Assembly: GCA_030148365.1 (NCBI GenBank)
Contig: JASBTO010000228.1
Coordinates: 1 to 11,795, forward strand
Reading direction: 5' to 3'
DNA length: 11,795 bases
Source: Kangiellaceae bacterium
GTDB lineage: Bacteria; Pseudomonadota; Gammaproteobacteria; Enterobacterales; Kangiellaceae
Position 1 is the first letter of the stretch. Each line of letters begins with the position of its first letter. The position numbers and the translations under genes are program-made. The notes beneath the pieces are model-generated. The model was not told where the DNA came from and made no database searches. It saw nothing but the letters and a program-made list of their open reading frames with translations. This document shows, piece by piece, positions 5,535-11,795 of the stretch.

Positions 5535-6977
5535 ATGGAAAAAATTCAGAACTATATCGGCGGCGAACTTAAGGCTCCGATCTCCGGTAACTATCTCGAC
5601 AATGTCGAGCCTGCCACCGGCAAGGTCTATAGCCGGATCCCGGAGTCCGGCGAAGCCGATCTGGAGTTGGCAGTCGAGGCGGCAGAAGCCGCCGCCTCTT
5701 ATTGGGCCAACACCAGTCTCGAGAACCGCTCGGCGATCCTGAGCAAGGTTGCGGACCTGATCGACAGCAATGCCGACGAGCTGGCCCGCGCCGAAGCGGT
5801 AGATAACGGCAAACCGGTCAACTTTGCCAAGGCCGTCGACATCTACCGGGCGTCGGCCAATATTCGCTTCTTCGCCCACGCCATTACCCAGTTCTCCAGC
5901 GAAAGCCACGGCATGGGCGACATCGCCGTCAATTACACGCTGCGGGATCCGATTGGCGTGGTCGGCTGCATTTCGCCGTGGAATTTTCCCCTCTACCTGT
6001 TTACCTGGAAAATCGCACCGGCATTGGCGGCAGGCAATACGGTCATCGCCAAGCCCTCCGAAATTACCCCCATGACCGCCTATCTGTTCAGCAAACTGTG
6101 TATTGAAGCCGGTCTGCCGGACGGGGTACTGAATGTGTTGCACGGCACCGGCGCTTCCATAGGCGCCCCCATCACCACCCACCCGGCCATCAAGGCGATC
6201 AGCTTTACCGGCGGCTCCTCCACCGGTGCCGCCATTACCAAAGCGACCGCTGGCCAGTTCAAAAAGCTGTCCCTGGAACTCGGCGGCAAGAACCCGACCC
6301 TGGTGTTCGCCGACTGCGATTTCGAGGAAACCGTCAACGAGGTCGCGCGGGCGGCTTTCGCCAATCAGGGGCAGATTTGCCTGTGCGGGTCGCGGATCTA
6401 TATCGAGCGCGACATCTACGACAAATTCCGGGACGCGCTGGTAGAACGAGTCGAACAGATCCGCATCGGTGATCCGCTTGATGGTGCAACCCAACATGGC
6501 GCCCTCGTTTCCAAAGGCCATATGGAAAAGGTTCTCTCCTATATCGAGCTGGCCCGGGATGAAGGTGGCACCATCGCCACCGGCGGGCAGCGCCGTACTC
6601 TGGAGGGTCGCTGTGCCGAGGGCTACTTTGTCGAGCCAACATTGATTGAGGGACTGGATAACCAGTGCCGCACCAATCAGGAAGAAATCTTCGGACCGGT
6701 GGCGACCCTGCAGCCCTTTGACAGTGACGGCGAAGCCGTTAACCTCGCCAACGGTACCCGCTATGGTCTGGCGGCCTCGGTATGGAGCAGGGATATCAAG
6801 CGCTGCCACAATGTCGCCCGTCAGATTGACGCCGGCATTGTCTGGGTCAACTGCTGGCTGCTCCGGGATCTGCGCACACCATTTGGTGGCGTGAAAAGTT
6901 CCGGTGTCGGACGGGAAGGCGGACTGGAAGCCCTGCGATTTTTTACTGAACCCAAGAATGTCTGTATAAAGTACTAG
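5535..6977 (+). CDS. nbaE: 2-aminomuconic 6-semialdehyde dehydrogenase
   Basis: This 480-residue NAD-dependent aldehyde dehydrogenase should oxidise 2-aminomuconic semialdehyde, the product of ACMS decarboxylase, to 2-aminomuconate. Motifs: SPWNFPL with oxyanion N150, FTGGSSTG cofactor loop (224-231), general base E248 in LELGGKN, and nucleophile C282 in NQGQICLCG. The segment VNCWLLRDLRTPFGG, with R444, is typical of the hydroxymuconic/aminomuconic semialdehyde subfamily; R444 corresponds to the substrate-binding R464 of the Pseudomonas fluorescens enzyme, the offset being 20 as for E248 and C282. Pathway context makes the aminomuconate substrate more likely than hydroxymuconic semialdehyde. 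AmnC is a synonym. A gap of 187 bp with a hairpin follows. Confidence 0.92.
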   Translation: MEKIQNYIGGELKAPISGNYLDNVEPATGKVYSRIPESGEADLELAVEAAEAAASYWANTSLENRSAILSKVADLIDSNADELARAEAVDNGKPVNFAKAVDIYRASANIRFFAHAITQFSSESHGMGDIAVNYTLRDPIGVVGCISPWNFPLYLFTWKIAPALAAGNTVIAKPSEITPMTAYLFSKLCIEAGLPDGVLNVLHGTGASIGAPITTHPAIKAISFTGGSSTGAAITKATAGQFKKLSLELGGKNPTLVFADCDFEETVNEVARAAFANQGQICLCGSRIYIERDIYDKFRDALVERVEQIRIGDPLDGATQHGALVSKGHMEKVLSYIELARDEGGTIATGGQRRTLEGRCAEGYFVEPTLIEGLDNQCRTNQEEIFGPVATLQPFDSDGEAVNLANGTRYGLAASVWSRDIKRCHNVARQIDAGIVWVNCWLLRDLRTPFGGVKSSGVGREGGLEALRFFTEPKNVCIKY

Positions 6978-7071
6978 CCCATGCAGCGACCTTTTATCGG
7001 CAAATCCTCCAGTGCCATCTTTGCCAGCCATCTCGGCTGCAAATGGGTTCTGGACTGAATTGATCCATCCC

Positions 7072-7094
7072 GGGCCGGTCTCTCTGATCGGCCC
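7072..7094 (+). other. Strong hairpin in the gap before the deaminase gene
   Basis: GGGCCGGTC (7072-7080) pairs with GATCGGCCC (7086-7094) to give a 9-bp stem with a single G-U pair and a 5-base loop TCTCT. No U-run follows, so it is not a standard Rho-independent terminator. It may stabilise or separate the two parts of the operon mRNA. A weak promoter candidate (TTGCCT 7098-7103, 16 bp, TATTCT 7120-7125) lies just downstream. Confidence 0.5.
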
Positions 7095-7138
7095 TGCTTG
7101 CCTGTACCCATACAGAGCGTATTCTTGTCAGTTATTAA

Positions 7139-7150
7139 CCGTTTTAACGG
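7139..7150. promoter_or_regulatory. Palindrome next to the deaminase ribosome site
   Basis: CCGTT-TT-AACGG is an inverted repeat with 5-bp arms, ending directly before the AAAGGAA ribosome site of the deaminase gene. It could be an operator or a small RNA stem near the ribosome site. The regulator, if any, is unknown. Confidence 0.3.
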
Positions 7151-7164
7151 AAAGGAAAAAACCA

Positions 7165-7590
7165 ATGAGCGAAGACTCCCAAGCCTTTGAATCCAGCAAA
7201 GCGCCCGAACCCGTAGGGGCTTATCCCCATGCACGCCGGGTCGGTAATTTGCTGTTTCTGTCGGGCGTCGGCCCGCGTCAGCGTGGTACCAAGGCCATCC
7301 CCGGCGTCACCCTCGACGGCAGGGGCGACATCAGCGACTATTGCATCGAAACCCAGTGCCGTAGCGTATTCGACAATGTTCGTCTGATCCTTGAGGAGGC
7401 CGGATCGAGCTGGGAACAACTGGTGGACGTGACGGTATTTCTGACCAACATGAAAGACGATTTCGCGGCCTATAACAAACTCTATGCCGAGTACTTTGCG
7501 TCCAATCGCCCCTGTCGCACGACGGTGGAAATCTCGTCCCTGCCGACGCCGATTGCGATCGAGCTGAAATGCATCGCCACCATCGACTGA
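7165..7590 (+). CDS. nbaF: 2-aminomuconate deaminase (RidA/YjgF family, AmnD-like)
   Basis: This 141-residue RidA-family protein probably hydrolyses the enamine/imine form of 2-aminomuconate, releasing ammonia to give 4-oxalocrotonate (2-hydroxymuconate). The family features are LFLSGVGPR (residues 30-38), the long central helix with CRSVFDNVRLILEEAG, VTVFLTNM, the substrate-carboxylate-binding arginine R118 in RTTVEISSLP, and E133 in IELKCIA. The length is that of AmnD, and the position between semialdehyde dehydrogenase and dioxygenase genes favours this role over a general RidA housekeeping function. ATG 7165 is chosen because GGAAAGGAA lies just upstream; the frame is open further upstream to 7012 without a ribosome site. 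Confidence 0.88.
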   Translation: MSEDSQAFESSKAPEPVGAYPHARRVGNLLFLSGVGPRQRGTKAIPGVTLDGRGDISDYCIETQCRSVFDNVRLILEEAGSSWEQLVDVTVFLTNMKDDFAAYNKLYAEYFASNRPCRTTVEISSLPTPIAIELKCIATID

Positions 7591-7642
7591 TACAATTGCC
7601 GGTCCTTGCAAGCCCGCAGAGCGCAGCAACAAAGGAGAACAC

Positions 7643-8173
7643 ATGACCCAGATCAGCCCGCCCTTCAATTTCAGCAAGTGGATCGACGAGCACCGCCATT
7701 TGCTGCAACCGCCGGTCTGCAACAAGCAGGTTTTCGAGCAGGATGATTTCATCGTCATGGTCGTGGGTGGCCCCAATGCCCGCCGTGACTATCATTATGA
7801 CGAGGGCCCGGAGTTTTTCTATCAGCTCGAAGGCGAGATGCTGCTAAAGACCATGCAAGACGGCAAACCCGTTGACTATCCGATCAAGGCCGGCGAGATC
7901 TTCCTGCTGCCGCCGAAAATTCCCCACTCACCGATCCGGTTTGCCGACTCCATTGGCCTCGTGGTCGAGCGCAAACGTCTGCCGGGCGAACAGGACGGGC
8001 TGATGTGGTTTTGCGAGAACTGCAACCACAAGCTCTATGAACAATATTTTCCCCTGAAGAACATCGAGACCGATTTCCTGTCGGTGTTTGACGAGTTCTT
8101 CGCCAACGAGCAAAGTCGCACCTGTGATGAATGCGGGACCGTCATGCCCGCCAGTAACAAGCTGGAGGTCTGA
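7643..8173 (+). CDS. nbaC: 3-hydroxyanthranilate 3,4-dioxygenase
   Basis: This 176-residue cupin opens the ring of 3-hydroxyanthranilate with O2 to give 2-amino-3-carboxymuconic semialdehyde (ACMS). The iron ligands are H51, E57 and H95 (YHYDEGPEFF, IPHSP); substrate arginines R47 and R99 sit at the same numbers as in the Cupriavidus metallidurans enzyme, and E109 aligns with its third substrate residue. A C-terminal rubredoxin-like site, C124/C127 (CENC) and C161/C164 (CDEC), marks the bacterial two-metal form. AAAGGAG lies 6 bases before the ATG. The stop overlaps the start of the next gene by one base (TGATG). HaaO is a synonym. Confidence 0.95.
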   Translation: MTQISPPFNFSKWIDEHRHLLQPPVCNKQVFEQDDFIVMVVGGPNARRDYHYDEGPEFFYQLEGEMLLKTMQDGKPVDYPIKAGEIFLLPPKIPHSPIRFADSIGLVVERKRLPGEQDGLMWFCENCNHKLYEQYFPLKNIETDFLSVFDEFFANEQSRTCDECGTVMPASNKLEV

Positions 8174-9186
8174 TGCTGAAAATCGATATCCATACCCATA
8201 TCCTGCCCGAATCCTGGCCCGATCTTCGGGAGCGTTACGGCTACGGGGGTTTTGTCAGCCTCGATCATCATAAATGCAACTGCGCCCGCATGATGGTCGA
8301 TGGCAAGTTTTTCCGCGAAGTCGAATCCAATACCTGGGATCCCGACGTGCGCATGCAGGAATGCGATCAGCATGGCGTCCACGTCCAGGTCCTCTCGACG
8401 GTGCCGGTGATGTTCAACTACTGGGCAAAACCCGAAGACACCCTCGATCTGTCGAAAATTCTCAACGACCACATCGCCGACGTGGTTGCAGCCTTCCCGC
8501 AGCGCTTTATCGGCCTTGGCACCCTGCCGATGCAATCCCCGAAACTGGCCATTGGCGAACTCGAGCGATGCGTCAAAGATCTGGGCCTCGCGGGGATCCA
8601 GATCGGTTCTCACGTCAACGACTGGAACCTGGATCGGGAAGAACTCTTTGATATCTTCGCCGCCGCCGAAGAGCTTGGCGCGGCCATTTTCGTGCATCCC
8701 TGGGATATGGTCGGCAAGGAAAAGATGAGCAAGTACTGGCTGCCCTGGCTGGTCGGCATGCCGGCAGAATCCTCTCTTGCCATCTGCTCGCTGATCTTTG
8801 GCGGCGTGCTTGAAAGGCTGCCGAAATTGCGCATTGCCTTTGCCCACGGTGGCGGCAGTTTCCCGGCCACCATCGGCCGGATCCAGCACGGCTTCGATGT
8901 GCGCCCGGATCTCTGCGCGGTGGACAACAAGGTCGACCCGCGCAGTTATCTCGACAAAATCTATCTCGATACCCTGGTGCACGATCCCCTGATGCTGAAC
9001 TACCTGATGGATCTCATGGGACCCTCACGCCTTGCCCTCGGGACCGATTACCCCTTCCCCCTCGGCGAACTGGAGCCGGGCAAGCTTATCGAGTCCATGA
9101 ACTACGATACCGGCACTACCGAGCGTCTGTTGTCCGGCACCGCCCTGGAGTGGCTGGCTTTGGATCGGAGCAGTTTCCTGTCATGA
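8173..9186 (+). CDS. nbaD: 2-amino-3-carboxymuconate-6-semialdehyde decarboxylase (ACMSD)
   Basis: This 337-residue zinc amidohydrolase-superfamily enzyme removes CO2 from ACMS to give 2-aminomuconic semialdehyde, which competes with spontaneous cyclisation to quinolinate. The metal site is H7 and H9 (DIHTHI), H175 (FVHPWDM), H225 (AHGGGSFP) and D292 (GTDYPFPLGE). R48 in FFREVESNTWDP corresponds to the substrate arginine of known ACMSDs. GGAGG precedes the ATG inside the end of the dioxygenase gene. Its presence shows that the operon degrades tryptophan rather than making NAD. The next gene starts in its stop codon (ATGA). Confidence 0.95.
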   Translation: MLKIDIHTHILPESWPDLRERYGYGGFVSLDHHKCNCARMMVDGKFFREVESNTWDPDVRMQECDQHGVHVQVLSTVPVMFNYWAKPEDTLDLSKILNDHIADVVAAFPQRFIGLGTLPMQSPKLAIGELERCVKDLGLAGIQIGSHVNDWNLDREELFDIFAAAEELGAAIFVHPWDMVGKEKMSKYWLPWLVGMPAESSLAICSLIFGGVLERLPKLRIAFAHGGGSFPATIGRIQHGFDVRPDLCAVDNKVDPRSYLDKIYLDTLVHDPLMLNYLMDLMGPSRLALGTDYPFPLGELEPGKLIESMNYDTGTTERLLSGTALEWLALDRSSFLS

Positions 9187-10004
9187 GAATGACCTGCGAA
9201 ATTGCCGGCACGAACTACCGGATTGATCTGACGCGGCCTGTGAGCCTGGCGATCCCTCTGCAGTTCGACGGACCACAACCGAATCATTTTGGCGCCAGCC
9301 CCGCCACCGCCAATGTCCTGGTCGCCGGCAGCTTTGTCGGCGATACCTGCCGGGGTGGCAGTTGCAATGTCGAGCAGCTGCAATTGGTGCCCCATTGCAA
9401 CGGCACCCACACCGAGTCCGCCGGTCACATTCTCGACACCCCGGAGGCTATCGGCGCCAATCTCGCTGCGGGCCTCGCGCCGGCAAAACTGATCACGGTT
9501 GATCCCGTTACCGGTTATCGGGGCCCGGATGGCTACCTGGCCGGACTGGAACCGGACGATGCGGTCATTACCCTCGATCAGCTTCAAGCACAAATATCAG
9601 AAGAGGAGTACCGGCACCTGGACTCGCTCGTCATCCGAACGCTGCCGAATACCCCCGACAAGCTCACCGCCGAATATGGCGATAGCCATCAGCCGCCCTT
9701 TTTTACCAACGACGCGGCCCGCTGGCTGGCCGACTCATCAATTACCCATCTGCTGGTGGACTTTCCCTCCATCGACAAGATGTACGACGACGGACACCTG
9801 AGCAATCACCGACTGTTCTGGCGCATTGCCCCGGGCAGCCGCAAGTCAGCTCCCGACAGCCGCCTTGAGCGTACCGTCACCGAAATGATTTATGTGGATC
9901 CGGCCATCAATGATGGACTCTATCTTCTCAACTTGCAGATACCAGCCTTTGTTTCCGATGCGGCCCCGTGCCGGCCGCTGCTTTATCCTCTGGAGCCTTT
10001 ATGA
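9183..10004 (+). CDS. Cyclase-family metal-dependent hydrolase, probable kynurenine formamidase
   Basis: This 273-residue protein has the layout of the cyclase superfamily that includes KynB, but it is longer than KynB (about 210) and divergent. The family motif HxGTHxDxPxH appears as C72-NGTH76-T-E78-SAG-H82, preceded by H71, so the first His and the Asp ligands are replaced by Cys and Glu. The second half of the site is present: VDFPSID (192-198), SNHRLFW with H209, and VTEMIYV with E234, placed like H160 and E172 of KynB. Its seat between ACMSD and kynureninase, with four-base ATGA overlaps at both ends, argues for hydrolysis of N-formylkynurenine, a step no other gene here supplies. ATG 9183 is preferred to an in-frame GTG at 9150 for this coupling. 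Confidence 0.75.
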   Translation: MRMTCEIAGTNYRIDLTRPVSLAIPLQFDGPQPNHFGASPATANVLVAGSFVGDTCRGGSCNVEQLQLVPHCNGTHTESAGHILDTPEAIGANLAAGLAPAKLITVDPVTGYRGPDGYLAGLEPDDAVITLDQLQAQISEEEYRHLDSLVIRTLPNTPDKLTAEYGDSHQPPFFTNDAARWLADSSITHLLVDFPSIDKMYDDGHLSNHRLFWRIAPGSRKSAPDSRLERTVTEMIYVDPAINDGLYLLNLQIPAFVSDAAPCRPLLYPLEPL

Positions 10005-11284
10005 CAGCCACCAATCAACGCACCGCTGCCGAGCAGCTGGATGCACAGGACCCATTGCGGGAACTGCGCAATGAGTTCTATATCCCGCGCCTGCCCGACG
10101 GTCGCGAGGAGATCTATTTCTGCGGCAACTCCCTTGGCCTGCAACCGAAACGGGCCGAGCGTTATCTGAAAGAGGAACTCGACAAGTGGCAACGGCTCGG
10201 CGTCAAGGGGCACTTCGACGCGGATTTTCCGTGGATGCCCTACCATGAATTCCTGACAGAAAATTCCGCGCAACTGGTCGGCGCACGAAACACTGAAGTG
10301 GTGGCGATGAACTCCCTGACCGCCAATTTGCATTTCATGATGGTGAGCTTTTACCGACCGACCAAATCCCGCTACAAAATCCTGATCGAGGATCACGCCT
10401 TTCCTTCGGACCACTATGCGGTGGAGTCCCAGGTCCGTTTTCACGGCTTTGACCCGGAAGACGCCATGCTGCTGGCGAAACCCCGCGACGGCGAGGAAAC
10501 CTTCCGTACCGAAGATCTGCTGGACCTGATTGAACGGGAAGGCGATCAGATTGCCCTGATCATGCTGCCGGGAGTCCAGTACTACACGGGCCAGGTACTG
10601 GACATGAAAGCGATCACCGAGGCGGGGCACCGCAAGGGCTGCAAGGTCGGTTTCGATCTGGCCCACGCCGCCGGCAATATCCCGATGCAACTGCACGACT
10701 GGGACGTCGATTTTGCCGCCTGGTGCAGTTACAAGTACCTCAATTCAGGGCCAGGTTCGGTCGCCGGTTGCTTCGTCCATGAAAGACACCATCAGGACAA
10801 GGACCTGCCCCGCTTTGCCGGCTGGTGGGGGCATGACAAACGCACCCGGTTCAAAATGGAGAATCACTTTGTACCGATGGAAAGTGCCGAAGCCTGGCAG
10901 GTCTCCAACCCGCCTATCCTGTCGCTGGCGGCAATTCGCGGCTCTCTCGACACCATCGCCCAGGCCGGCGGCGTCGAGGCCTTGCGCGAGAAATCCCTGA
11001 AAATGACCGGCTATCTCCGACAGCTGCTGGAAGCGGAACTCGGCGACCAGATCCATATCATCACGCCCGCGGAACCCGAGGCGTCGGGCGCGCAATTGTC
11101 CCTGACCGTGAAACTGGACGGGCTCTCCGGCAAACAGGTATTCGATCGCATCGAAAAAGCCGGTGTCACCTGTGACTGGCGTGAGCCCAATGTGATCCGC
11201 GTGGCGCCCGTACCCCTGTACAACCGCTACACCGAGTGCTTCGACTTTGTGCAAATTCTGAAAGCGAGCCTGGACAATGACTAA
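10001..11284 (+). CDS. kynU: Kynureninase
   Basis: This 427-residue PLP enzyme of the aminotransferase fold splits 3-hydroxykynurenine (or kynurenine) into 3-hydroxyanthranilate (or anthranilate) and alanine. Visible features: YFCGNSLGLQP (39-49), NSLTANLH (104-111), FDLAHAAGN with D219 and H222 contacting PLP, the Schiff-base lysine K245 in WCSYKYLNSGPG, and GWWGHD. The paired monooxygenase and 3-hydroxyanthranilate dioxygenase imply 3-hydroxykynurenine as the main substrate. ATG 10001 overlaps the previous stop (ATGA) and has GGAG 6 bases upstream; a start 33 bp earlier lacks support. The last 8 bases overlap the next gene. Confidence 0.96.
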   Translation: MTATNQRTAAEQLDAQDPLRELRNEFYIPRLPDGREEIYFCGNSLGLQPKRAERYLKEELDKWQRLGVKGHFDADFPWMPYHEFLTENSAQLVGARNTEVVAMNSLTANLHFMMVSFYRPTKSRYKILIEDHAFPSDHYAVESQVRFHGFDPEDAMLLAKPRDGEETFRTEDLLDLIEREGDQIALIMLPGVQYYTGQVLDMKAITEAGHRKGCKVGFDLAHAAGNIPMQLHDWDVDFAAWCSYKYLNSGPGSVAGCFVHERHHQDKDLPRFAGWWGHDKRTRFKMENHFVPMESAEAWQVSNPPILSLAAIRGSLDTIAQAGGVEALREKSLKMTGYLRQLLEAELGDQIHIITPAEPEASGAQLSLTVKLDGLSGKQVFDRIEKAGVTCDWREPNVIRVAPVPLYNRYTECFDFVQILKASLDND

Positions 11285-11795
11285 ACCCGATATCACTCTC
11301 GTCGGTGCCGGCCTGGTCGGCTCTCTGTGCGCCCTGATGCTGGCCCGTCGTGGCTACCAGGTCGACGTGTACGAGCAACTGCCTGATATCCGCAAGGAAT
11401 CAATCGCCGCCGGACGCTCCATCAATCTGGCGCTGGCCAACCGGGGCATCCATCCCCTGCAACAGGCAGGGGTCATGGACGATGTCGAAAAGCTGCTCAT
11501 CCCGATGCGCGGTCGCATGCTTCATGACAAGGCCGGCGATCTGCAATTCCAGCCTTACGGACAGCGCCCCGAAGAAGTCATTTATTCCGTATCCCGGGCC
11601 GGACTCGTCAGCCTGTTGCGGGATGCCGCAGAAGCTACGGGCAAGGTGCGATTTCATTTTCGCCATCCTCTCGCCAGTATTGATTTCGACCGGCAAACCA
11701 TCACCGTCGAGAATCTGCTGACCGGTATTTCCAGCACCCATGAGTATAAAATCCTGCTGGGCTGCGACGGCGCCAATTCCCGGGTCAGACGGGCT
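11277..11795 (+). CDS. kmo: Kynurenine 3-monooxygenase (N-terminal part; runs off window)
   Basis: The first 173 residues of an FAD-dependent aromatic hydroxylase that converts kynurenine to 3-hydroxykynurenine with NADPH and O2. The dinucleotide-binding motif is GAGLVG (10-15), with E33 at the end of the second strand for the ribose. The kynurenine-monooxygenase-specific block GRSINLALANRG (46-57) and YSVSRAGLVSLL follow, and the flavin motif GCDGANSRVRR lies at the right edge. A typical enzyme has about 450 residues and a C-terminal region not seen here. ATG 11277 lies in the end of kynU (8-bp overlap), so the two are coupled. Confidence 0.95.
   Translation, partial: MTKPDITLVGAGLVGSLCALMLARRGYQVDVYEQLPDIRKESIAAGRSINLALANRGIHPLQQAGVMDDVEKLLIPMRGRMLHDKAGDLQFQPYGQRPEEVIYSVSRAGLVSLLRDAAEATGKVRFHFRHPLASIDFDRQTITVENLLTGISSTHEYKILLGCDGANSRVRRA

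Noticed and set aside
5463..7031. 522-codon leftward frame opposite the semialdehyde dehydrogenase gene
   Set aside because: It is the antisense shadow of a GC-rich gene with a complete aldehyde dehydrogenase active site; its glycine-rich translation matches no family I know.
6981..7058. 25-codon forward frame just after the semialdehyde dehydrogenase gene
   Set aside because: No ribosome site is present and the sequence shows no motif; it is probably chance in the gap.
7072..7094. Rho-independent terminator after the semialdehyde dehydrogenase gene
   Set aside because: The stem is strong, but the bases after it (TGCTTGCCTG) are not a U-run, so I list it only as a hairpin.
8035..8982. 315-codon leftward frame opposite the ACMS decarboxylase gene
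   Set aside because: It is a shadow frame; the forward frame has all metal ligands of ACMSD and a strong ribosome site.

Overview
The window looks like the chromosome of an aerobic, moderately GC-rich gammaproteobacterium. Support for this is the enterobacterial-type SoxR with its soxS-like promoter, a YadGH-like ABC exporter and an aerobic tryptophan (kynurenine) catabolic operon. The species cannot be told from sequence alone, and a marine gammaproteobacterium is only a guess. I see no tRNA, rRNA, CRISPR array, insertion sequence or phage gene.

Left part (1-4391), redox and stress genes. An ABC-2 exporter (permease cut by the left edge, then its ATPase) runs leftward. It is divergent from soxR. 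The short region between them holds a near-perfect SoxR box inside a promoter that faces the exporter and has the long 19-bp spacer typical of SoxR-activated promoters. A weaker soxR promoter overlaps it, so SoxR probably activates the exporter and limits its own synthesis. A possible 21-residue reading frame follows soxR. Next comes a clade-3 type monofunctional haem catalase (katA), convergent with a small exported SnoaL/NTF2-like protein of unknown role.

Right part (4729 to the right edge), kynurenine catabolism. Eight genes run rightward: an atypical short-chain dehydrogenase, 2-aminomuconic semialdehyde dehydrogenase, a RidA-family 2-aminomuconate deaminase, 3-hydroxyanthranilate 3,4-dioxygenase, ACMS decarboxylase, a cyclase-family protein that is the probable kynurenine formamidase, kynureninase, and kynurenine 3-monooxygenase (cut by the right edge). 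The last five genes overlap or abut. Together they would take N-formylkynurenine through kynurenine, 3-hydroxykynurenine, 3-hydroxyanthranilate, ACMS and 2-aminomuconic semialdehyde to 2-aminomuconate and its deaminated product, releasing alanine at the kynureninase step. The ACMS decarboxylase diverts carbon from NAD synthesis toward degradation. Tryptophan 2,3-dioxygenase, a dedicated regulator and the lower pathway are not in view.

The least ordinary items are the SoxR-exporter control region, the formamidase candidate with altered metal-ligand residues, the SDR that lacks the YxxxK active-site pair, and a strong hairpin plus a palindrome in the one long gap inside the operon.
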